This document shows positions 1 to 7,430 of a stretch of DNA of 64,000 nucleotides, piece by piece (the first letter of the stretch is position 1; each line of letters opens with the position of its first letter). The DNA lies in NCBI RefSeq assembly GCF_000153725.1, contig NZ_DS022276.1:2326491-2390490 (forward strand), read 5' to 3'. This stretch comes from Salipiger bermudensis HTCC2601. Its GTDB lineage: Bacteria; Pseudomonadota; Alphaproteobacteria; Rhodobacterales; Rhodobacteraceae. Below the pieces are notes generated by a model that ran no database searches, had not been told where the DNA came from, and worked only from the letters and a program-made list of their open reading frames with translations. The position numbers and the translations under genes were made by a program.

Positions 1-1400
1 CCGTTCTCGAGCAGGCGCCGCACCAGATAGGCCAGCAGGTCGCGATGCGCGCCCACGGGCGCGTAGATTCGGCAGCGGGTGCCCGCATCGGTCTTGACCA
101 GCCCGTGCAGCGTCTCGCCCATGCCGTGCAGGCGCTGGAATTCGAACGCATCGGTGTTGTCAGCCATGTGCAGCACGGCGGCGACTGTGTGGGCGTTGTG
201 GGTGGCGAATTGCGGGTAGATCCGGTCGGTCATGCCCAAGAGCTTGCGGGCATTGGCGATGTAGGAGATGTCGGTATTGGTCTTGGCGGTGAAGACCGGG
301 AACCCCGCAAGGCCCATGACCTGCGCACGCTTGATCTCGGTGTCCCAGTAAGCGCCTTTCACCAGCCGCACCATGATGCGGCGATCATGCGCCTCGGCCA
401 GCGCGTAGAGCCAATCGATGGTCTCGGCGGCGCGCAGCCCGTAGGCCTGCACCACCACGCCGAACCCGTCCCAGCCGGCAAGCGTGGGCGAGGCGAAGGC
501 ACGCCCGATCACGTCGAGCGACAGCGACAGGCGGTCAGCCTCCTCGGCGTCGATGTTGAGCCCGATGCCGGCGGTCTTGGCTTCTTCGCAGAGCCGCAGC
601 AGGCGCGGCACCAGCACCTCCATGACATGCTCGAACTGGCCCTCCTCGTAGCGCGCATAGAGCGCCGAGAGCTTCACCGAGATGCCGGGATTGTCGCGGA
701 TGTCCTTGGCCTTGGCGGCTTTTGCAATGGCGGAGATGGCCTTGGAATAGGCCTCGAGGTAGCGCAGCGCGTCCTCCTCGGTGCGGGCGGCCTCTCCCAG
801 CATGTCATAGCTGTAGGTGTAGCCCTTGGCCTCCATGGCGCTGCCGCGCTTCATCGCCTTCTCGATGGTCTCGCCGAGGACGAACTGCGCGCCCATCTCC
901 TTCATGGCGCGGCCCACGGCGGTGCGGATCACCGGTTCGCCGAGGCGTTTCATCGCATTGCGCAGGTGGCCCGCGGGGCCGGGGCGCTTCTCGGGGTCGA
1001 GGACCTTGCCGGTGAGCATCAGGGCCCAGGTCGAGGCGTTGACCAGCGGCGAGGTCGAGCGCCCCATGTGCTTGCCCCAGTTCGAGGGCGCGATCTTGTC
1101 CTCGATCAGCGCGTCGATGGTCTCGGCATCGGGGACGCGCAGCAGGGCCTCGGCAAGGCACATCAGCGCGATGCCCTCGTCGGTCGATAGGCCATACTCG
1201 GCGAGGAAGACCTCCATCATGCCGGGCTTGGTGCTGCCGCGGATCTGGGTCACGAGGTTGGCGGCGCGGTCACCGATTTCGCCGCGGTCGGCGGGCGAGA
1301 GTGCCGCCTGTTCGCGCAGCTTCGCGACGGTCGCGGCCTCGTCGGCATAGGTGTTGTGGTCGATCAGATGGCGCAGATCGGGGGCGATGTCCTTGGGCAT
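1..1400 (-). CDS. putA: Bifunctional proline dehydrogenase / P5C dehydrogenase PutA (5' part, runs off window)
   Basis: The reverse strand encodes the N-terminal ~466 residues of PutA from ATG at 1400 (MPKDIAPDLRHLID...); the rest lies left of the window. PutA oxidises proline to glutamate in two steps at the membrane, using FAD then NAD. The visible part covers the arm region and the proline-dehydrogenase barrel; the stretches GKVLDPEKRPGPAG, SVKLSALYARYE, LNIDAEEADRL and MVRLVKGAYWDTE are typical of the PRODH domain. I cannot tell whether an N-terminal DNA-binding domain is absent by design, but the start runs straight into the arm, so this looks like a PutA that does not act as its own repressor. 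That fits the divergent Lrp-type regulator 107 bp away. Confidence 0.95.
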   Translation of the reverse strand, partial: MPKDIAPDLRHLIDHNTYADEAATVAKLREQAALSPADRGEIGDRAANLVTQIRGSTKPGMMEVFLAEYGLSTDEGIALMCLAEALLRVPDAETIDALIEDKIAPSNWGKHMGRSTSPLVNASTWALMLTGKVLDPEKRPGPAGHLRNAMKRLGEPVIRTAVGRAMKEMGAQFVLGETIEKAMKRGSAMEAKGYTYSYDMLGEAARTEEDALRYLEAYSKAISAIAKAAKAKDIRDNPGISVKLSALYARYEEGQFEHVMEVLVPRLLRLCEEAKTAGIGLNIDAEEADRLSLSLDVIGRAFASPTLAGWDGFGVVVQAYGLRAAETIDWLYALAEAHDRRIMVRLVKGAYWDTEIKRAQVMGLAGFPVFTAKTNTDISYIANARKLLGMTDRIYPQFATHNAHTVAAVLHMADNTDAFEFQRLHGMGETLHGLVKTDAGTRCRIYAPVGAHRDLLAYLVRRLLEN

Positions 1401-1452
1401 TGGGCGTCTCCGGTGATTTTTGCCAGGATAGAGTGGTTCGTGAAGTCAATTT

Positions 1453-1473
1453 GCCTTAAGAGCTATTTTAGGC
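1453..1473. promoter_or_regulatory. Candidate regulator-binding site between putA and putR
   Basis: The 106-bp divergent spacer contains an imperfect inverted repeat, GCCTTAA then 7 nt then TTTAGGC (6 of 7 positions pair). A palindrome with an AT-rich centre in the shared promoter region is the expected form of an Lrp/AsnC-family site. Assignment to PutR is inferred from position only. Confidence 0.4.
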
Positions 1474-1506
1474 GCATCAAAACGACCGAAGATTCCGAGA
1501 AACGCA

Positions 1507-1995
1507 ATGCAAGACGACTACGAAGAATACGACCGGTTCGACCGCGCGATTCTGACCACCTTAGCAGCCGAAGGGCGAATCTCGATAACCGAGCTCGCCC
1601 GTCGTATCGGGCTGTCAAAAAGCCCCACGCAGGCGCGGCTGCGCCGGCTCGAGGAGCTTGGGGTGATCCGTGGCTACCGGGCGATCCTCGACCCGATCCG
1701 CCTGCGGCTCGATCACGTGGCCTTTGTCGAGGTGCGCATGCTCGACACCCGCGAGGCCTCGCTCGAGGCGTTCAACGCAGCGGTGGCGGCGATCCCCGAG
1801 ATCGAGCAGGTGCATCTGATCGCCGGGAATTTCGATTATCTGCTGAAGGTACGCACCGCCGATATGCGCAGCTATCGCCGGGTGCTGGCCGAGAAGATCT
1901 CGACCTTGCCGCATGTCTCGACCACCTCGACCTATGTGGCGATGCAGGCGGTCAAGGAAGACGGCCTGGCGCGCCCGCCGGGGGCGAGCGCCTGA
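1507..1995 (+). CDS. putR: Lrp/AsnC-family regulator, probable proline-responsive activator of putA
   Basis: This 162-residue protein has an N-terminal winged HTH (about residues 10–60, ITELARRIGLSKSPTQARLR) and a C-terminal RAM/ligand-binding domain (about 75–150, VEVRMLDTREASLEAF...GNFDYLLKVR). This is the standard Lrp/AsnC build and length. It is transcribed divergently from putA. That is the arrangement of PutR in Rhodobacter, where the Lrp-type protein activates putA when proline is present. Lrp/AsnC family membership is clear from the sequence; the proline role is inferred from the neighbour. Confidence 0.85.
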   Translation: MQDDYEEYDRFDRAILTTLAAEGRISITELARRIGLSKSPTQARLRRLEELGVIRGYRAILDPIRLRLDHVAFVEVRMLDTREASLEAFNAAVAAIPEIEQVHLIAGNFDYLLKVRTADMRSYRRVLAEKISTLPHVSTTSTYVAMQAVKEDGLARPPGASA

Positions 1996-2132
1996 GGCGC
2001 GCCGACGGGAAAGGAAAGGCGGCGGTTGCCCTTCGGGACGAAAGGGCACAGCGCGGTCATTTCGCAGGATCCCACGCGGGAAGATCGTTGTCAGTCGTCG
2101 TCCTGAGCGGTAGAGGCATCAGGGCGCGTCGT

Positions 2133-2217
2133 GCGGGCGTGGTGGAATGGTAGACACAAGCGACTTAAAATCGCTAGGGCCTGGCCCGTGCGGGTTCGAG
2201 TCCCGCCGCCCGCACCA
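2133..2217 (+). tRNA. tRNA-Leu (anticodon UAA)
   Basis: An 85-nt cloverleaf: acceptor arm GCGGGCG pairs with CGCCCGC, the anticodon stem AGCGA/TCGCT closes the loop CTTAAAA (anticodon TAA), there is a long class-II variable arm, the T-arm contains GGTTCGAGTCC, and the CCA end is encoded at 2215–2217. The gene's 3' side borders the accessory region, as is common for tRNA genes used as integration sites. Confidence 0.97.
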
Positions 2218-2759
2218 CTTGTCCATTGAGGCCTTTTTGCAAAGTCTAACGCTTTGAAAGGTGCGGTGGTTTTTCCGGCTTGAAGGCCGGTTTTTCGGCT
2301 CACGCCAATAGGAGCTGAATACACCATACGTAGTACTGCCCTTTTCACGCTGAAATCGCCATTTTCTATTATAAAATAAGGGCTTGAGGGGGCGTCGGGT
2401 GTTCGAGCATTTCGTCGAGCGAGCGGTTCGGGCTCGACATGCTTACAGCTTCCTCCTCAAGTAGAGCCTTCTCCTGTTGGAGTTCGGAAATGCGAACCTC
2501 GTATGGGCGTTGACTATGATCTGCGTCCGGGCAAGGTTCTCTTCGGCGAGGATTGCCCGAAGATCTTCAAGGGGATCACGCTGGCCAGGTTGAAGCCCGA
2601 GCGGACCAAGATTGGCTCTTGATAATGGCATTTCGTGAGACACGCGAAACCTGAGATCTGCTGTTGAGAATCTTCATAATGTGTTAACATCTTGACGTCG
2701 GAGAGCGCCGTGTCTGCGACGGGGCGTCTTCCGGCTTTGATGATCGGAGAGATTTCACC
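2218..2759. other. Gene-poor, lower-GC stretch after the tRNA (542 bp)
   Basis: No intact gene is visible here. The stretch is clearly richer in A/T than the flanking core genome, especially around 2340–2390. It contains one recognisable gene scar, annotated separately at 2369–2520. I found no second copy of the tRNA 3' end that would mark the far end of an island. Confidence 0.6.
2369..2520 (-). pseudogene. C-terminal remnant of a site-specific serine recombinase
   Basis: Read on the reverse strand, this frame gives about 50 codons including YEVRISELQQEKALLEEEA followed by NRSLDEMLEHP, then a stop at 2369. Serine recombinases of the resolvase/invertase type often end in a coiled-coil 'RI.ELE..K..L' followed by 'RSFDEMFE.AL', which this matches in order and spacing. 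No start codon, catalytic domain or upstream portion remains. It is therefore a truncated scar beside the tRNA. The family call rests on motif memory, not on a search. Confidence 0.5.
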
Positions 2760-3227
2760 TTGATCGATTTGAGCGGAATATTGCGGGGTTCTCCCGTACT
2801 CGTATGCCAGTTCGCAGCGCTTTTTGTTGCCGGGTGTGCGCAAACCCTCATCCCGTCAGAAGCGGTCGGCATGTCGAGCGGCACATCCGGTGCGCGCGTC
2901 GCCAGCTTCTTCGAGGGGACTGTCTCGGACATCGTGAGTTTCGAGCCTCTCCAATTTACGCTGGACTGCTGCGAGGGGCGGCTTGAACTCGGAATGGCCG
3001 ATGTCCGGAGCGCGTCTGAGGCGAGCCGGGCTGCCATTGCCGCCCTCCTGTCAGGTCGAGAGCTGAGCTGTACCGCCTTTTCCGAGGCGCCCCGTTCGGG
3101 GTCCGGGCCGGACAATTTCGTCTGGTGCAACACGACCGACGGCACGCTGCTCTCGTCGATCCTGATCGAAAGAGGGCTGGCAACCGAGAGGTGTGAGTTC
3201 AGCGGGAACCAGTTCGGAACCTGCTGA
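2760..3227 (+). CDS. Putative lipoprotein with a diverged thermonuclease (SNase)-like domain
   Basis: The product is 155 residues from a TTG start, chosen because GGAGAG lies about 9 nt upstream and no ATG gives the signal sequence. Residues 1–26 form a lipoprotein signal with lipobox LFVAGC. The body reads like the C-terminal part of small SNase-like proteins: a run of ASRAAIAALLSGRELSCTAF, then LLSSILIERGLATE. The Arg/Asp/Glu active-site pattern of true nucleases is not evident, and six cysteines in the mature part suggest disulfides. It probably sits in the periplasm or on the outer membrane. It lies 112 bp before the secreted protease gene, with no terminator seen between them. Nuclease activity is doubtful. 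Confidence 0.55.
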   Translation: MIDLSGILRGSPVLVCQFAALFVAGCAQTLIPSEAVGMSSGTSGARVASFFEGTVSDIVSFEPLQFTLDCCEGRLELGMADVRSASEASRAAIAALLSGRELSCTAFSEAPRSGSGPDNFVWCNTTDGTLLSSILIERGLATERCEFSGNQFGTC

Positions 3228-3339
3228 TCGGCAATTGGGAAACAGGGACGGAACAGAGGAGGAAGAAGGCCAGAGGGGGGACGCCGATTTTGGGCCGGTG
3301 TCGATTTAAAGACCTGAATTTTATTGGAGGAGTGGGGCA

Positions 3340-6300
3340 ATGACAGCGCTTACGCAACAGTATGAATTGAAGAACGTTGATTGGGCGACCTTTGGCAATG
3401 GCGATGCCAGGGATGGCAATACCACCGTCACCGTTTCTGGGGTGACCGGATCACAGAGATTCGCTTTCCTGTACTGGGGAGAGCTGAACTTCAGCGGGTC
3501 GAGCGACACCCAGATCACCGTGAACGGAACCGCCGTGACAGGGACGACGCTTGGCACGTCCGTGGACACGTGCTGGGGCTCCGACCAGAGCGTCGGATAC
3601 TTTGCCAATGTCAGCGACATCGTGAACGGCGACGGAAGCTACACGATCGAAGGCATGGGTGAGGGCGGGCAGGGCGCTTCGCTGGTGGTCTTCTACGATG
3701 ATGGCGACGCGACCAACAATCGCGATGTGACCATTTTTGCCGGCAACGACTCGACCGACCAGTCCGGCTCGATCACGACAATCAACCTTGGAAATCTGGA
3801 ATACGAAAGCGGCAGCTCGACGCTGACGCTCTTCGTCGGCGATGGTCAGAGTTTCACCGACGGCGATCTGACGATCAACTCGACGCTTCTGGGCACCAAC
3901 CAGTTTCCGGGCGGTGACGGCGCGCTCTGGGACATCAACACCTATGATATCACCTCGGTGCTGAGCCCCGGCGACAACAACCTGGCCGTCACCCATGTGA
4001 GCGATGGTGACTGCCTGCAGTTCGTGACTGCGATCGTAGACAAGGCTGCAAAGCCGCCGGTGCTTTTCCTCGACTTCGATACCGCGATCCCGCGCGACTA
4101 CTATGTGACCTATGCCAGCTATCTCGGGTTCCTCGGGCTCGACGCCCGCGAGACCTCGGCCACCCGTGCCGGAACCGAGCCGCTCGGTGTGTTTACCGCA
4201 GCCCAGAAAACCGAGCTCGTTGGGCTGGTGCAGGACATCTTCGACCGCTCCGGCATCGCGATGGACGTCACGTCGACGCAACCGACCAGCGGCGATTACC
4301 ACTCGGTGCGGTTCACGTCGACCAAGCTGCGTTACGACACCACCGGCGACGGCAACGACAACGCCCGTCTGCTCGGGCAGGCCTATGAGGGCGTCGACCG
4401 GTACAACACCGAGGACAACAACATCGTCGCCGTGCTGATGGATGGCAGCGATGCGATGCTGTCGGTCGCCGAGACCGTGGCGCACGAGGGGGCGCACGCC
4501 TTCGGTGCCCGTCACATCAACCCAGTGCAGGGCTCCGGGGCCGAGGTGATGGATTACGACTCGAGCGGCCTCGAAACCTTTGTGAAGACGCCGGCCAACA
4601 TCACCGAGCCGCCGGTCGACGGCAAGCCCGCCACCAGCGTCACTCACAACCCTGCATACCACATCCGCCGCTACGTGAACGAAGAGAACGACACGCAGTT
4701 GCGCCTTGAGGGGCTGACCCCGGGCACCTGGGATCGCACCGCCTTCGAGAACATCCTCTATTCGCTCGGCCTCTCAGATCTGACCCAGTCTCTGAGCGAC
4801 CTCTACGTTCTGGTGCTCGGAAGAGATCCGCTCGTTGAGGGCGACGACGAGAGCTTTGGCACCCTGATCCCGGTGGCTGAAAACATCGACAGCTCGGGCA
4901 ACCTGACCTTCACGGTGCCGGAGGGTTCCGAATTCCGGATCGTGGCGTCGACCGGCGACAGCAGCGTTCTGGATGCAGTGCTTGAACTCGATCCGGACGC
5001 AGACGACCCCTATGCGATGACGGCCAACCCGTCGTCGAACCCGTCGGGAACGCTCGTCATGGACGATGGCACCGGCAACCCGGTGGCCATCGGCAGTTTC
5101 GCGTTGGAGGTCGAGGAGGTCATCGAGGTTGCTGACGCGGAGGCGCTTGCGCCGCTCTTCGTCTCGATTGATCGCAACATGGAGTCGGAAGCCGGCCCGG
5201 ATGCCACCGTCACCGTCAGCCGCGGCGCGGAAACGACCGGCGACTTGACCGTGGTTCTGTCCAGCACGGACACCTCGGCCGCGACGCTGCCGGGGACCGC
5301 GATCATCCCCGATGGCGAAACCGAAGTGGAGGTCAGCCTCTCAATGATCGACGACTTCCGTCTCGACGGGCTGCAGACGACCACCATCCTGGCGCTTGCC
5401 GAGGGCTATGAAAGCGCGTCGACGAACTTTGACGTCATCGATGATGAGACGGCCATCATGGGGACGCTCGAGCCCGACGATCTGACAGGTACTCCGGATC
5501 TCGACGGGATCTTCGGCTTCGCAGGCGATGACCGGATTCTCGGGCTCGAATCGAATGACATCATCGGCGGCGGCCTTGGCAACGACACCGCGGTCGGCGG
5601 GCCCGGGGCTGACATCCTGTCGGGCGGGGCGAACGACGACGTCCTGATCGGGGGCAGCGTCCCACCGGTCGACGAGCTGGGCCAGACCAGTGGGGCCCAA
5701 GTCTTCCGGGTTTTCGGGGCGACGCTCGACCGCATCCCCGACTCGTTGGGATATGACAACTGGTCTGGCCAGCTCGAGAGTGGTGCGATGGTCTTGACGC
5801 AGGTGATCACCGGCTTCGTCGCATCGCCCGAATTCCAGGCCACCTACGGCGCGCTGGATGACGAAGCCTTCGTCACGTTGCTATACAACAACGTGCTTGA
5901 TCGCGACCCGGATGCCGGTGGTCTGGCGAACTGGCTGTCGCAACTCGCGTCCGGAACCACACGCGAGGAGGTCGTCCGGGGCTTTTCTCAGAGCTCGGAA
6001 TATATCGCGCAGACAAACGATTCGGCCAGCGCCTATGTCCTCGCGGGGATTGCGGCGCCTTTCGCGGATGATGTCTATCGCCTCTACGAGGCAACCCTCG
6101 ATCGCGAGCCCGATGTGGTCGGCCTGACCAACTGGTCAACAGAGAGGGGCATGGGCACATCCTACCTCGACGTGGCGTCGGGCTTCGTAAACAGCCCCGA
6201 GTTCCAGGCCACCTACGGGGCGCTCGACGACGAGGCTTTCGTGACTCTGCTCTATAACAACGTGCTCGACCGTGATCCCGATGCGACGGGTCTCGCGAAC

Positions 6301-6702
6301 TGGCTCCAGCTTCTCTCCGAGGGCGCGAGCCGCGAGGAAGTGGTGGAGGGCTTCGCCCAGAGTCCGGAGTTCGTGGCCAAGACGGCCGAGGCGTTCGCAG
6401 CCTACATGGCGGCGACCGAGGGCGACACTTATGACGGTGGTCCAGGCGACGACCTGATGAGCGGCAGCCTTCTGGCTGATGACTTCATCTTCGAGCGCGA
6501 GGATGCCGGACGCGACCGGGTGCTCGAGGTGGATGCCTTCGATACCGCGTCGTTCCTCGGCTTCGGCTACGCGGATGCGGCGGAAGCCAGATCCCATATG
6601 ACCGAGGTGAACCTCGATGTCGTCTTCGCGGATCAGGGCGTGTCGGTGATCTTCATGCACACTGACATGGAGACGATCGATAGCATGACGATCCAGGTCT
6701 GA
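3340..6702 (+). CDS. Large secreted metzincin-type zinc protease with Calx-beta, RTX and DUF4214 repeats
   Basis: The product is 1120 residues with a strong RBS (GGAGG) before ATG. Order of parts: an N-terminal beta-rich domain (about 1–235) resembling extracellular 'NGT' sandwich domains; a metzincin catalytic domain with HEGAHAFGARH (H382, E383, H386, H392), the zinc-binding HExxHxxGxxH signature; a Calx-beta-like domain (about 600–700, TVTVSRGAETTGDLTVVLSS); RTX-type nonapeptide turns (about 715–770, GNDTAVGGPGADILSGGAND); and three DUF4214 units (about 787–1020) with further glycine/aspartate-rich repeats after them. There is no N-terminal signal peptide, and the protein is very acidic. 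This points to type I (C-terminal signal) secretion and calcium binding outside the cell. No ABC exporter genes are nearby. Substrate unknown. Confidence 0.75.
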   Translation: MTALTQQYELKNVDWATFGNGDARDGNTTVTVSGVTGSQRFAFLYWGELNFSGSSDTQITVNGTAVTGTTLGTSVDTCWGSDQSVGYFANVSDIVNGDGSYTIEGMGEGGQGASLVVFYDDGDATNNRDVTIFAGNDSTDQSGSITTINLGNLEYESGSSTLTLFVGDGQSFTDGDLTINSTLLGTNQFPGGDGALWDINTYDITSVLSPGDNNLAVTHVSDGDCLQFVTAIVDKAAKPPVLFLDFDTAIPRDYYVTYASYLGFLGLDARETSATRAGTEPLGVFTAAQKTELVGLVQDIFDRSGIAMDVTSTQPTSGDYHSVRFTSTKLRYDTTGDGNDNARLLGQAYEGVDRYNTEDNNIVAVLMDGSDAMLSVAETVAHEGAHAFGARHINPVQGSGAEVMDYDSSGLETFVKTPANITEPPVDGKPATSVTHNPAYHIRRYVNEENDTQLRLEGLTPGTWDRTAFENILYSLGLSDLTQSLSDLYVLVLGRDPLVEGDDESFGTLIPVAENIDSSGNLTFTVPEGSEFRIVASTGDSSVLDAVLELDPDADDPYAMTANPSSNPSGTLVMDDGTGNPVAIGSFALEVEEVIEVADAEALAPLFVSIDRNMESEAGPDATVTVSRGAETTGDLTVVLSSTDTSAATLPGTAIIPDGETEVEVSLSMIDDFRLDGLQTTTILALAEGYESASTNFDVIDDETAIMGTLEPDDLTGTPDLDGIFGFAGDDRILGLESNDIIGGGLGNDTAVGGPGADILSGGANDDVLIGGSVPPVDELGQTSGAQVFRVFGATLDRIPDSLGYDNWSGQLESGAMVLTQVITGFVASPEFQATYGALDDEAFVTLLYNNVLDRDPDAGGLANWLSQLASGTTREEVVRGFSQSSEYIAQTNDSASAYVLAGIAAPFADDVYRLYEATLDREPDVVGLTNWSTERGMGTSYLDVASGFVNSPEFQATYGALDDEAFVTLLYNNVLDRDPDATGLANWLQLLSEGASREEVVEGFAQSPEFVAKTAEAFAAYMAATEGDTYDGGPGDDLMSGSLLADDFIFEREDAGRDRVLEVDAFDTASFLGFGYADAAEARSHMTEVNLDVVFADQGVSVIFMHTDMETIDSMTIQV

Positions 6703-6773
6703 CGGTCTGGGCCGTCTGCGCCGGGAGCGTTCCGAAGCAGCTGGCACTGACCTGCTCCGCAGAGAGGCCGAGC

Positions 6774-6875
6774 TTATGAGTTAGTTCTGTTCAGGGTTTG
6801 GCCCTCTACTGACCGTTGGTGATACTCCCACGGGGTGAGCCCGTCGAGGTTCGTGTGGGGGCGGCGGTGGTTGTA
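6774..6875 (-). pseudogene. IS3-family transposase (orfB) fragment, 3' end
   Basis: The reverse strand reads NHRRPHTNLDGLTPWEYHQR plus a short tail to TAA at 6774. This is the extreme C-terminus of an IS3-family DDE transposase (the 'YN.RRPH..L.GLTP.E' motif). It joins in frame with the fragment at 9517–9597 when the recombinase element between them is removed. Confidence 0.75.
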
Positions 6876-6916
6876 CAACTCAATCACAGAACACCCACGG
6901 GACCGAGGAGCGCGAG

Positions 6917-7423
6917 GTGCTCTACCCTTGGCAGCCCTGGACGGGGCGAGTTGTTCACGTACACGAGGTGATCGCGAAGGCGGGCTGGGCTGCGTTTCGC
7001 TGTAGCCTGAGCGGTATCTCGTCGGACCGACGGCTGGAGGTTCCCGTCTGGATGTTCGATCGGGCGGCCTGCCAGTGCTGGCAAGTCGCGGTAACGCCGG
7101 TTGCCTCAGTGGCGGCTTTGCGAGCTCTGGCGGCATTGCTGCACGATGCGGCCGGCGTTCGTGATGGCGCATCGCAAATGCCAGATTCGAGCGCAACATC
7201 GAGCTCCCAGCAGGCGATTCCGGGAGATGCCGATGCCACGCCGACCAGCACCACAACAGCTCGAGTTGTTCACTCACCCCAGCGACGTCGACCAGGTTCC
7301 GGCGCCGCACTGGCAGACGTTGCCGGAGGAGGCGCGGGTAACGCTGACCGAACTGATGACCCGCCTGATCCTCGACCACGCCGCCGGCGCTCAGGCGCCT
7401 CGCCGGACGGAGGCACGACATGA
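6917..7423 (+). CDS. Conserved small protein of the recombinase cassette (DUF5372-like)
   Basis: The frame opens with a GTG (an AGGAG lies 6 bp before it) and reads [17 protein letters not shown] then [20 protein letters not shown]. This resembles the short beta-rich proteins (DUF5372-type) often encoded upstream of such recombinases. Only the first ~110 codons look like that protein. The last ~60 overlap the next gene in another frame and are low-complexity, so either the true stop has been lost or a frameshift is present. Upstream codons stay open into the IS3 fragment, so the real start is uncertain. Function unknown. Confidence 0.4.
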   Translation: MLYPWQPWTGRVVHVHEVIAKAGWAAFRCSLSGISSDRRLEVPVWMFDRAACQCWQVAVTPVASVAALRALAALLHDAAGVRDGASQMPDSSATSSSQQAIPGDADATPTSTTTARVVHSPQRRRPGSGAALADVAGGGAGNADRTDDPPDPRPRRRRSGASPDGGTT

Positions 7424-7430
7424 AGCATGA
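7233..7430 (+). CDS. Small conserved protein preceding the serine recombinase
   Basis: This 65-residue product ([18 protein letters not shown]…) has GGGAG 6 nt before the ATG at 7233; an in-frame ATG two codons earlier is the alternative. The centre, [20 protein letters not shown], is the pattern of the short proteins that commonly precede this class of recombinase and IS accessory genes. It overlaps the recombinase start by 11 bp, suggesting translational coupling. Its function is not known to me; a recombination directionality or accessory role is a guess. Confidence 0.6.
   Translation: MPRRPAPQQLELFTHPSDVDQVPAPHWQTLPEEARVTLTELMTRLILDHAAGAQAPRRTEARHEA

Noticed and set aside
45..1190. Long open frame opposite putA
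   Set aside because: It is antisense to a clear PutA coding frame, and the translation is Gly/Arg/His-rich with no family features; typical of high-GC shadows.
2091..2348. Reverse-strand ORF across the tRNA (contains GAGGGTRTRTG)
   Set aside because: This peptide is the well-known artefact of translating the antisense of a tRNA gene.
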